From a bacterium (GTDB lineage: Bacteria; Bacillota; Clostridia; Oscillospirales; CAG-272), in assembly GCA_004558975.1 (NCBI GenBank), contig SFZB01000032.1, positions 1 to 13,178 of the forward strand: a stretch of 13,178 nucleotides of DNA, in the 5' to 3' direction. The translations under genes were made by a program, and so were the position numbers. Positions 6,021 through 13,178 of this stretch are shown piece after piece (the first letter of the stretch is position 1; every line of letters begins with the position of its first letter). The notes below the pieces were generated by a model that saw only the letters and a program-made list of their open reading frames with translations, had not been told where the DNA came from and ran no database searches.

Positions 6021-9000
6021 ATGCGAAAGAAACAAATCAGCCGATCTTTCTTCATCATTCTGACGGCAATCCTCCTGCTCGTCAGCGTCTCCTGCGGAGG
6101 GGACAACACCCCCGCACATACGCATACGCTCACGAAAGTCGAGGAGGTCGCCGCCACCTGTACGGCGGCGGGTACCCGTGCCCACTGGCACTGCACGGGG
6201 TGTGGCGCGGACTTCGCGGACGAGGGCGGCACGCAGCCGCTCACCGCGGCGGAGCTCACCATCGCTGCCCTCTCCCATGACTACAAGAACGGCTACTGCA
6301 CCGTCTGCGGCGCCGCCGATCCCGGCGATCGGACGCTCGAGGACGGCACGACTCTGCGCTCCGCCTCCGTCACCAAGACGGGGATTCTCTCGTGGAGCAA
6401 GCTGAAAATCGCCTCGAAATACGTCGTAAAAGTGACTCTCGAGGACGGCGAACATACTTATGAAGTGAGCCGCACGGACGCCTCACTCGACCTCACCGCC
6501 CTCTCCGACGGGGCGCGCCTCGCCTACGGGAAGAACCCTGTCTCCGTCACCGTCTACCGGCAGGAAGAGGTGGAGATCGGCGGCGAACGCGGCTATCAGG
6601 AAGTGCCTGTATCCGAAAAGAAATACGCGGCGCTTTCTCTGCGCGGCGGCTACGAACTCGTGGCGCTTTCCTATGAAGACGATTACATCACGATTGAGGG
6701 TTTTTACGGCGATACGGAACAGAACGCGGACGGCGGGGAGTACCTGCTCTCCGATGTCGTCATCGGCGACCGTGCCGTTTACCCGACGCTGACAAAGGAT
6801 CTCTCCTTAAAGGGGAGCAGCGACCGTTACAGCGTCTATGCCTCCGCCTCCGACCGTGAGAACGACCGCGGGAGCATCTCCCGCTTTACGACCGCCGTCT
6901 CCTCGGGCAACAACTACTACTATGTGCGCGTATGGAGAGACGACGCGCCTCTCAAAGACTATGATCTTGTCATTCGCGGCGTCCGGTATCTGCGCGCCGA
7001 GTTCGCTAAAGAAAGTTCGGTCGTGGAAGAGGATGGCACCCGCGTCTATTCCTTCGATTACCTCTCGACCGACCGCAAGTTCCTGCAGGGCGACTACATG
7101 AATCTCTCGGACTATTACAGCAAACTCCCCGAGGGCTATCTCATCCGCGACAATGACTGGAACCTCTATGAAAAGGACGGCGATTATCGGCTGCCCGTCA
7201 CAACGGTGGGCAAATATGCCCCCGTCCTGACCTTCTACGCGGCACCGGCGGAGACCCTGCGGGCGGAGGCTGCCGAGCTCGACGCTTACCGCGGCGACTA
7301 TTTCCTCACGTTCGAGCAGGACAGCGAAAACACACACGCCGACCCGCTTGAGAACCGCTATGTGTTCCGTTTCGTCCTGGCCTACAACAATGATTCCGGG
7401 AACAAGGATTTGCTCGTCCCCTCCTCGCTCATCGGCAACCGCACGGCAGTCACGGCATCGTCCTTCTCGTTCTGCGACGTGAAGAACGTGACGTTCATGA
7501 CAGGGTTTACAGAACTGCCGGAAAAACTTTTCTTCAACACGAAGGGGCTGGAATCGGTCGCGATCCCCGACACCGTCACGAGCGTCGGCGACTGGCTATT
7601 CCCCGTTGCGCAGAAAGATGTACTGAAAATCTACTGTGAGGGCAGAATCAACTCAGACGGGCACTGGAACCAGGTCTCCGGCAGTTACGACCTCTTCGCG
7701 ACCTACTACGGGTGCGCGGGCATCTGCTCCTCCGTCACCAAAGACGGTTACACCGTCCGTATCATCGGTGACAAGGCGTATGTGACCGCCGCGACGCCGG
7801 ACAATACCGCCGACGTGCCGCGCACCGTCCGCTTCGGCATCACCGAATACCCCGTCGTCGGGTTCCGCGACGGCGCGCTCGCGGGCTGGACCTCGTTCCG
7901 TATCCCTGCCTTTATCGAAACCATGAATTTTGCGGCGTTCGACAGCGCCCTCACCTCTCTCACCGTAGAAGAGGGGCACCCCACCTATCTCGCCGAGAGC
8001 GGTATCCTCTATAACGCCGAGGGGACGGAAATTCTCTATATTCCCACCGGTATCGGCGGCACCCTCACATTCCCGGCGACGCTCACCGCCCTGCCGGAGA
8101 ACCTCTTCGCGGGGAAAACCGGCATCCGTGGGATTGTACTCGGCGATACGATGGCCGCCGTCGGCAAGAACGCCTTCCGGGGCTGTACTTCCCTCTCCTC
8201 CGTCACCATGACGGGGGTCACGGAGATTGACGAGGGGGCATTCGACGGCTGTACGGCGCTCTCGACGCTCTCGCTCGGGAATGCCCTCCGCACCGTCGGG
8301 AAAAATGCGTTCTCGGGTTGCACCGCCCTCACCTCTGTCACGCTGCCCGACACCGTAACGACCCTCGGAAGCGGCGCGTTCCGTGGCTGTCATGCCCTCG
8401 CGGCGGTCACGATCGGGAACGGGATTGACAGCATCGCCGACGAAACGTTCGCGGACTGCACCGCCCTTTCCGCCCTGACGCTCGGCCGCGCGGTGGAGAG
8501 CATCGGCGACGGCGCGTTCCGCAACTGCCGGGCACTGACGTCCCTCTCCCTTGCCGGCGCCGTCCGCTCGGTGGGCAACGGTGCTTTCGCAGACTGTACG
8601 GCGCTCGCCGCCGTCACGTTCGGCGAGAACGTCCGAACAATCGGAAACAACGCCTTTGACGGTTGCGGCGCGATTGCTGACCTGACCTTCCCCACCGGGC
8701 TCGAGAGCATCGGCGACGAGGCTTTTCGCGGCTGTGCCTCCCTCCTCACCCTCACGCTCCCCGACAGCGTCCGTACCGTCGGAGACAGTGCCTTTGCGCT
8801 CTGTCCCGCCCTGCGCGTCGTGCGGCTCGGCGGCGGGCTGACCGCCCTCGGGGCAAATGCATTCGCGAGCGACAATTCGCTCCTCCAGATCACGCTCGGG
8901 GCGAAGCTCGAAGCAATCGGCGACGGCGCTTTCTCCGGCTGTTACCGACTGGTGGAGGTCTATAACCTCTCGGCACTGTCTCTGACTCCCGGCGCAGATA

Positions 9001-11279
9001 CACACGGCGGGGTGGCGCTGTATGCCTACAACGTACACACCGATACGGCGGCAGAAAGCGGCATCCGCGAGGCGGGCGATTACGTCTTCTATGTCGTCTC
9101 CGGCGTGACCTATCTCGTCGACTGCTACGGAAACGAAAGCGACCTGACGCTGCCGAGCGGGTACGACGGCGGTACCTACATACTCCGCGCGTATGCCCTC
9201 GCCGATCACCCGGAACTCCGCACGCTGGTGATCCCCCGCGGCGTGACGTCGATCGAAGCCAACGCATTCGGAACCAGCCTGCAACACGTCACCTCGCTCG
9301 TCATCGGTGAGGACGTCACACGGATTGCCCCCGGTGCGCTGAGTCACTGCTCCGACCTGCGCGAGCTCACGCTCCCCTTTGTCGGGGAGAACCGGGACGG
9401 GAGCGGAAAAACGTTCCTGACCGCGGTATGCGGTGCAGACGGCTACACCGACAATAGCAAGTACCTGTATGCCCTTAGAAAAGTGACCGTCACGGGCGGC
9501 GCGATCGCGCCGCAGGCGTTCTACAACTGTCAGTATCTCACGGAGGTCATTCTCGGGGAGGGCGTCACCTCGATCGGGGGCAGAGCGTTCTACAACTGCT
9601 CCCTGATTGCAACGATGCAGGTTTCCGACACACTCTCCGACGTGGCGTCCAACGCGTTTCTCGGCTGCACGAAACTGTTAAAACAGAACTATATCGGCAA
9701 CGCTGAAAACCCGTATGTCATTCTCCTGCACGCCGTGGAAAGCGGATCTACCTTTACCATACCCGCCGGCACTCGCGTCATTTATTCGAAAGCCTTCGCG
9801 GATTTCAGCAGTAACGTCAAAGACGTCATCTTCCCCGAAAACGGCGTCCGCACGATCTGCGACGAAGCGCTCGCGGGACTGACGCTGACGACACTGGAAA
9901 TTCCCGCCTCGGTCACGCATATCGGATTCGGCGCCTTCTATCGGTGCAATTCTCTGCGCGAACTCACACTGCCCTTTGTCGGCACCGACAAGGATTCCGA
10001 AGAGAATGCCTACCTCGGCTATCTCTTCGGCGCCGCGACCGTCTCCGACAATAAAAAAATGATTCCGAAGAGTCTCGTCACCCTGAACGTCCTCGGAAAC
10101 ATCACCTATGCGTATGCCATCAACGGCTCCTGCATCGAGACGGTGCGTTTCGGCGACGGAGTAACAGTCGCAGGCGGGCTCGCAGGCTGTACGACGCTCA
10201 CGAACGTCACGTTCGGCAAAAACGTCTCCGAGATCGGGCAAAAGGCGTTCTACTACTGCACTGGGCTGAAAAACATCACTCTGCCGGCGACCGTCACCAA
10301 AATCGGTGAAGAAGCCTTCGGTCGATGCACGGGGCTCACGAGCCTGACCCTGCCCGCCTCCCTTTCGGAGATCGGGCAGAAGGCATTCACGCAATGCACG
10401 GGGCTCACCGCCGTCACCCTGCCAGATTCCCTGAAAACCGTCCGTCTCAACGCGTTTGAAAAATGCACGAACCTCAAGAGCGTGTCTATCTCGAGCATTG
10501 CCATGTGGTGCGGGCTCGAATTGCAATGCGGCGAATACACCGCGGATCAATATGCCAACCCGCTGCGTGTGGCGGACGGGACGCTGTATTTGAACGGCGA
10601 GGTGCTGACCGACGTCGTGATCCCCGACGGGGTCACGTCAATCGGCGCCTACGTCTTCACGTACTGCAAAACCATCAAGAGCGTGACGATCCCCGCAAGC
10701 GTCAGGAGCCTCGGTCAAAACGCCTTCTTCTTCTGTTCCTATCTCTCGAAAGTGACCTACGATGGCACGCTCTCCGACTGGCTCCGTATCAGGAATGACG
10801 GCTCCGATGTTCTCACGTATGCGACCGGATTCTATGTGGACGGCTCGCTTCTCACCAATCTGACAATCCCGGACGACGTGACGGAAATCCCCGACCGAGC
10901 TTTCATGGGATACCGATACCTCAAAAGCCTGACGGTCGGCAGCCACGTCGAACGCATCGGTCGCGCCGCCTTCCGCGGCTGTGAGAGCCTGAAGTCGGTC
11001 ACTCTCTCGGAGGGGCTGAGGGTGATTGATGATTATGCTTTCAATACCCCCGGGCTCAAAAGCCTTGTCCTCCCTGCCTCCGTCACCGACTTCGGCACGC
11101 AAAGCAACGACTATACGTGCAAGGTTTATTACCTCGGCACGAGCGAGCAACTGGACGCCCTGCTCGCAAAGGGAACCCCTCATCCTACAATCACCTTCTA
11201 CGTTTACAGCGCCGAGCAGCCGACCGAAAGCGGCAACTACTGGCACTATAACAGCAGCGGCACCCCCACCCCTTGGTAA
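6021..11279 (+). CDS. Giant BspA-type leucine-rich-repeat (LRR_5) surface lipoprotein
   Basis: This 1752-residue protein starts at ATG 6021, with AAAGGAG nine bases upstream. A lipoprotein signal peptide (basic MRKK, hydrophobic 10-22, SVSC with C25) predicts export and lipid anchoring. Residues 31-100 form a His/Cys-rich module with CTGC and CTVC pairs, seen in gut Clostridia surface proteins and possibly metal-binding. Residues about 115-470 are beta-rich and FN3-like in places. From about 495 to 1690 there are BspA/TpLRR (LRR_5) repeats of about 23 residues with an AFxxCxxLxxVTLP core. They are densest at 690-975 and are interrupted by inserted modules, including two LTLPFVG modules (from 1116 and 1316). 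The C-terminus ends in FYVYS...GNYWHYNSSGTPTPW, a recurrent tail of such proteins. BspA relatives bind host or partner-cell surfaces; here adhesion is inferred. It is divergent from the two-component operon and followed by hairpins at 11357 and 11481. Confidence 0.95.
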   Translation: MRKKQISRSFFIILTAILLLVSVSCGGDNTPAHTHTLTKVEEVAATCTAAGTRAHWHCTGCGADFADEGGTQPLTAAELTIAALSHDYKNGYCTVCGAADPGDRTLEDGTTLRSASVTKTGILSWSKLKIASKYVVKVTLEDGEHTYEVSRTDASLDLTALSDGARLAYGKNPVSVTVYRQEEVEIGGERGYQEVPVSEKKYAALSLRGGYELVALSYEDDYITIEGFYGDTEQNADGGEYLLSDVVIGDRAVYPTLTKDLSLKGSSDRYSVYASASDRENDRGSISRFTTAVSSGNNYYYVRVWRDDAPLKDYDLVIRGVRYLRAEFAKESSVVEEDGTRVYSFDYLSTDRKFLQGDYMNLSDYYSKLPEGYLIRDNDWNLYEKDGDYRLPVTTVGKYAPVLTFYAAPAETLRAEAAELDAYRGDYFLTFEQDSENTHADPLENRYVFRFVLAYNNDSGNKDLLVPSSLIGNRTAVTASSFSFCDVKNVTFMTGFTELPEKLFFNTKGLESVAIPDTVTSVGDWLFPVAQKDVLKIYCEGRINSDGHWNQVSGSYDLFATYYGCAGICSSVTKDGYTVRIIGDKAYVTAATPDNTADVPRTVRFGITEYPVVGFRDGALAGWTSFRIPAFIETMNFAAFDSALTSLTVEEGHPTYLAESGILYNAEGTEILYIPTGIGGTLTFPATLTALPENLFAGKTGIRGIVLGDTMAAVGKNAFRGCTSLSSVTMTGVTEIDEGAFDGCTALSTLSLGNALRTVGKNAFSGCTALTSVTLPDTVTTLGSGAFRGCHALAAVTIGNGIDSIADETFADCTALSALTLGRAVESIGDGAFRNCRALTSLSLAGAVRSVGNGAFADCTALAAVTFGENVRTIGNNAFDGCGAIADLTFPTGLESIGDEAFRGCASLLTLTLPDSVRTVGDSAFALCPALRVVRLGGGLTALGANAFASDNSLLQITLGAKLEAIGDGAFSGCYRLVEVYNLSALSLTPGADTHGGVALYAYNVHTDTAAESGIREAGDYVFYVVSGVTYLVDCYGNESDLTLPSGYDGGTYILRAYALADHPELRTLVIPRGVTSIEANAFGTSLQHVTSLVIGEDVTRIAPGALSHCSDLRELTLPFVGENRDGSGKTFLTAVCGADGYTDNSKYLYALRKVTVTGGAIAPQAFYNCQYLTEVILGEGVTSIGGRAFYNCSLIATMQVSDTLSDVASNAFLGCTKLLKQNYIGNAENPYVILLHAVESGSTFTIPAGTRVIYSKAFADFSSNVKDVIFPENGVRTICDEALAGLTLTTLEIPASVTHIGFGAFYRCNSLRELTLPFVGTDKDSEENAYLGYLFGAATVSDNKKMIPKSLVTLNVLGNITYAYAINGSCIETVRFGDGVTVAGGLAGCTTLTNVTFGKNVSEIGQKAFYYCTGLKNITLPATVTKIGEEAFGRCTGLTSLTLPASLSEIGQKAFTQCTGLTAVTLPDSLKTVRLNAFEKCTNLKSVSISSIAMWCGLELQCGEYTADQYANPLRVADGTLYLNGEVLTDVVIPDGVTSIGAYVFTYCKTIKSVTIPASVRSLGQNAFFFCSYLSKVTYDGTLSDWLRIRNDGSDVLTYATGFYVDGSLLTNLTIPDDVTEIPDRAFMGYRYLKSLTVGSHVERIGRAAFRGCESLKSVTLSEGLRVIDDYAFNTPGLKSLVLPASVTDFGTQSNDYTCKVYYLGTSEQLDALLAKGTPHPTITFYVYSAEQPTESGNYWHYNSSGTPTPW
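8088..8945 (+). repeat. Uninterrupted core array of LRR_5 coding repeats
   Basis: About twelve consecutive 22-24-residue repeats (residues 690-975) share the pattern I-G-x-x-A-F-x-x-C-x-x-L-x-x-V-T-L. Examples are VGKNAFRGCTSL, VGKNAFSGCTAL and IGDGAFRNCRAL. DNA identity between units is moderate, with recurring GCGTTC and TGTAC/TGCAC segments. The repeats are therefore old, but could still recombine. Confidence 0.85.
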
Positions 11280-11282
11280 TGT

Positions 11283-11328
11283 CCTGTCGCCGTGGGCAAA
11301 ACTAATGCCCTGTCGGCGCGGGCAAAAC
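11283..11328. repeat. Imperfect 20-bp tandem direct repeat after the LRR stop codon
   Basis: CCTGTCGCCGTGGGCAAAAC at 11283-11302 recurs as CCTGTCGGCGCGGGCAAAAC at 11309-11328. They match at 18 of 20 positions and are 26 bp apart. It starts four bases past the LRR stop codon. The function is unknown; it may be a local duplication. Confidence 0.75.
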
Positions 11329-11356
11329 ATCGCAGCAAAAACGGCAACTCAAATGC

Positions 11357-11383
11357 GGGCGCGTCTTAAAAAAAGACGCGCCC
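11357..11383 (+). terminator. Hairpin downstream of the LRR gene, weak U-tract
   Basis: GGGCGCGTCTT (11357-11367) pairs perfectly with AAGACGCGCCC (11373-11383) around an AAAAA loop. The following bases TGTCTGCTT are only partly T-rich, so this may be an inefficient terminator or an mRNA 3' stabiliser. Confidence 0.55.
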
Positions 11384-11480
11384 TGTCTGCTTGACCGCCG
11401 ACGAAAAGCGAAACACGGACGGCGAGAAACGGCACAACACCCCAAAAATCCACGCAAATCGTAAAGCCGAACGAAAAAGG

Positions 11481-11514
11481 AGCGCGCCGCCCACAAGGGG
11501 CGGCGCGCTTTTCG
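11481..11514. terminator. Strong bidirectional terminator between convergent genes
   Basis: A perfect 12-bp stem, AGCGCGCCGCCC (11481-11492) with GGGCGGCGCGCT (11498-11509), surrounds a 5-nt loop. TTTT follows on the plus strand and CCTTTTT on the minus strand. It can end transcription from the LRR gene and from the GH13 gene. Confidence 0.88.
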
Positions 11515-11631
11515 ATTGATCCGGTGTTCTCGCTTTGGGGGTTCCTATGAATTGATTCGTTTTTTACGTTCGTTTTGAGGGTTCCTGCGCGCCACGATCA
11601 CGTTCGTTTGCGATTTTTCTCCGAGTCCCCG

Positions 11632-13059
11632 TCACTGTGCCGCATTCTTACGGTACACACGCACCTCGAAGGGTGAGAAGGCGTCGGAGAAGGGCGTTTC
11701 GGTCGGGAGGTTCATCAACACCGGACGATAGGCGGCGGTCAGGTCTGCCGGGAGAATCCCGCTGACGGGCTTCTCGAACGCGACGGCGACGATGATCTCC
11801 TCATCGCCGAGCGTGCGGCTGTACACGAAGCTCCCCGGCGTGCGGGTCAGGTCGCGGAAGGCACCGTCCTTCACCGCGTCACTCGATGCGCGGAGGCGCA
11901 GAACCTCGCGGTAGAACCGATACACCGACTTTTCGGAGGCAAGATCGCGCGCGAGGTTTATCTCGGCGGCGCGCGAGGGCATTGGGAGCCACGGCTCCCC
12001 TGTCGTAAAGCCGAAGTGATGTGCGGGGTCGTCCGTCCATGCCATGGGGCGACGGGTATTGTCGCGGCTCCCGTAGTTGATTTCCCGTATCAGGAGGTCA
12101 TGCGGCTTTTTCCCCTCGTTCGCGTGGTAGTAATTGACCGACTCGATGTCGTTGAAAGCGGCAATATCGTCATAATGCGAGTTAGCAGAGCCGAACTCCT
12201 GCCCCTCGTAAATGAACGGAATCCCGCGTAGCAGATAGAACATCGCGGCATACGCCGTCGCGCACTCGTAGCGGAGCGCCCGGTCGTTCCCGAGCCGTGA
12301 GATGTAATAGGGCTGGTCGTGGTTATCCGTGAACAGGATATAGTTCAGGTCGCGCGCCGCCGTGAAGTCCTGCCATTTGACAAGCACGTTGCGGATCTCG
12401 TCGCCGGTATAGGGGGCGGGCGTGTACTTATCCGACCTGCCGAGGCGGATATGTTCAAACTGGAAGACGGATTTCAGCTCATCGCGCGTCTTACCGCAGA
12501 TGTCGCAGATCGTCTGCTCATCCGACTGGCACTCGCCCACCGTGAAGAGGTGCCGCACCTTTTCACGCCCGAAGAGCTCGTGAATGTATTCATGGAGGTG
12601 CGGGCCGCTCAGCATCAGACCCCGGTCAAAATCCTTGGCGATGAAGTCCAGCGCGTCACAGCGGAAGCCGTCCACGCCGAGATCCGTCCAGAAATCAACG
12701 ATGTCACAGCACTCCCGGCGCACGGCAGGGTTCTCCCAGTTGAGATCGGGCTGCTGTACGGCGAAGGAATGGAGATAATACTCATTCGTCGCGGGATTGT
12801 ATTCCCACGCGCTCCCGCCGAAGATCGAATGCCAGTCATTCCGCGGTTTGTCCGCCCAGATGTAGTAGTCATGGTAAGGGTTATCGCGCGACTGCCGTGC
12901 CTCACGGAACCAGCGATGCTCCGAGGAGGTGTGATTGACGACCAGATCCATCACAAGACGAATGCCGTTCGCATGCAGCTCTGCCGCGAGGCGCTTCCAG
13001 TCGTCGAGCGTCCCGAACTCGTCCATAATATCACGGTAATCGGCGATATCGTACCCGTT
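11632..13059 (-). CDS. GH13 alpha-glucosidase (oligo-1,6-glucosidase/maltase type), N-terminus missing
   Basis: Homology starts at NGYDIADYRDIMDEFGT (about 13059) and runs to a TGA at 11632, giving about 475 of the usual 540-560 residues. Counting from the internal ATG at 13026, region I is MDLVVNHT (26-33). The nucleophile D124 is in GFRCDALDF, the acid/base E165 in FTVGEC, and the transition-state Asp D237 in FTDNHDQP. Other family marks are QPDLNWENP, RGIPFIYEGQE and RRPMAW. The enzyme hydrolyses alpha-glucosidic bonds of maltose or isomalto-oligosaccharides. No signal peptide can be assessed. Ala after the nucleophile is the residue typical of alpha-1,4-acting members, where Val marks isomaltases, so an alpha-1,4 preference is inferred. 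The first 60 or so residues, normally ending SPVY...NDD before NGYDI, are absent. The sequence upstream is pheT on the opposite strand. All catalytic residues remain, but barrel strand 1 is lost. Confidence 0.93.
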   Translation of the reverse strand, partial: NGYDIADYRDIMDEFGTLDDWKRLAAELHANGIRLVMDLVVNHTSSEHRWFREARQSRDNPYHDYYIWADKPRNDWHSIFGGSAWEYNPATNEYYLHSFAVQQPDLNWENPAVRRECCDIVDFWTDLGVDGFRCDALDFIAKDFDRGLMLSGPHLHEYIHELFGREKVRHLFTVGECQSDEQTICDICGKTRDELKSVFQFEHIRLGRSDKYTPAPYTGDEIRNVLVKWQDFTAARDLNYILFTDNHDQPYYISRLGNDRALRYECATAYAAMFYLLRGIPFIYEGQEFGSANSHYDDIAAFNDIESVNYYHANEGKKPHDLLIREINYGSRDNTRRPMAWTDDPAHHFGFTTGEPWLPMPSRAAEINLARDLASEKSVYRFYREVLRLRASSDAVKDGAFRDLTRTPGSFVYSRTLGDEEIIVAVAFEKPVSGILPADLTAAYRPVLMNLPTETPFSDAFSPFEVRVYRKNAAQ

Positions 13060-13178
13060 GCGGTGGACGGAGCAACGCTCGCCACGGGCGACCGTATTTT
13101 TAACGGCAAGCTTCGCGGCGAACCCTCTTACGGAATGTTCTGCGGCGGCGAAGAACTCGGCATAGACGATAATTTCTA
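13042..13178 (+). CDS. pheT: Phenylalanyl-tRNA synthetase beta subunit fragment (tRNA-binding domain), truncated at both ends
   Basis: Read on the plus strand from GGC at 13042, the frame gives GDIVPVAVDGATLATGD, then an NGKLRGEPSYGM segment, FCGGEELGID and DNF, and is open to the edge. This matches the N-terminal EMAP-II-like tRNA-binding domain of PheT, whose hallmark is VAL.GATLPGG...GKLRGV.S.GMLCS..ELGL. PheT pairs with PheS to charge tRNA-Phe in the cytoplasm. Only about 45 residues are present. Upstream, the frame (VHNITVI) loses PheT similarity and is simply the antisense of GH13 coding sequence, so the gene is broken at 13042-13059. No start codon or ribosome site is present. The fragment covers domain residues that in intact PheT lie near positions 50-95. 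PheT is the clear best match; other tRNA_bind-domain proteins (MetG C-terminus, YtpR) fit less well. Confidence 0.85.

Larger units (their letters stand above)
11280..11631. other. Intergenic region between convergent LRR and GH13 genes
   Basis: This stretch of 352 bp holds no credible gene. It contains an imperfect 20-bp direct repeat just after the LRR stop, a GC-rich hairpin at 11357-11383 and a strong bidirectional terminator at 11481-11514. I see nothing else between 11515 and 11631 beyond AT-richer sequence with a short GGGTTCCT motif occurring twice (11537-11544 and 11578-11585). Confidence 0.7.

Noticed and set aside
7653..9347. 564-residue minus-strand open frame inside the LRR gene
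   Set aside because: It follows the periodicity of the LRR repeats on the other strand and contains Glu/Arg/Gly-rich low-complexity sequence; the plus-strand lipoprotein explains the region.
13060..13178. Minus-strand extension of the GH13 frame to the right edge as a novel N-terminal domain
   Set aside because: The minus translation there has no GH13 N-terminal features and no start codon, while the plus strand gives an unmistakable PheT segment.

Overview
The window looks like GC-rich chromosomal DNA from a host-associated anaerobic Bacillota (Clostridia, possibly an Oscillospiraceae or Christensenellales-like gut lineage). The lineage is inferred from three things: a BspA-type leucine-rich-repeat lipoprotein with a Cys-rich N-terminal module and a C-terminal YWHY-type motif; a 7TM sensor kinase paired with a SARP-like response regulator; and strong AGGAG-type ribosome binding sites. 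Both edges cut through genes, and the right end behaves like a contig end.

Layout. Positions 1-959 (minus) hold most of an enolase-superfamily (MR/MLE) dehydratase whose C-terminus lies off the left edge. A 260-bp divergent region separates it from an AraC-family regulator (1220-2131, plus), which ends at a clear intrinsic terminator (2168-2204). Next come four perfect-length 21-bp tandem repeats (2228-2311) and a decayed, frameshifted membrane-protein gene (about 2322-2911, minus). A two-component operon follows on the minus strand: histidine kinase 3873-5780, then response regulator 3043-3867, driven by a near-consensus promoter at 5845-5873. Divergent from it is a 1752-residue leucine-rich-repeat lipoprotein (6021-11279, plus). 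A 350-bp intergenic stretch with two hairpins separates this from an N-terminally truncated GH13 alpha-glucosidase (11632-13059, minus). The last 137 bp (13042-13178, plus) encode a fragment of phenylalanyl-tRNA synthetase beta subunit.

How the genes may work together. The divergent AraC/dehydratase pair suggests local control of sugar-acid catabolism. A 12-bp direct repeat sits near each start codon and is a candidate operator. The kinase/regulator operon and the large surface lipoprotein share one 240-bp control region with A-tract repeats. The lipoprotein has a perfect -10 box but no convincing -35, which fits activator-dependent expression, so the system may sense an external ligand and control a surface adhesion or binding protein. 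This is inference.

The strongest anomaly is at 13042-13059. Eighteen bases read as the GH13 motif NGYDIA on the minus strand and as the PheT motif GDIVPV on the plus strand, and each gene is recognisable only on its own side. This is a chimeric junction, either an assembly artefact or a microhomology-mediated rearrangement.
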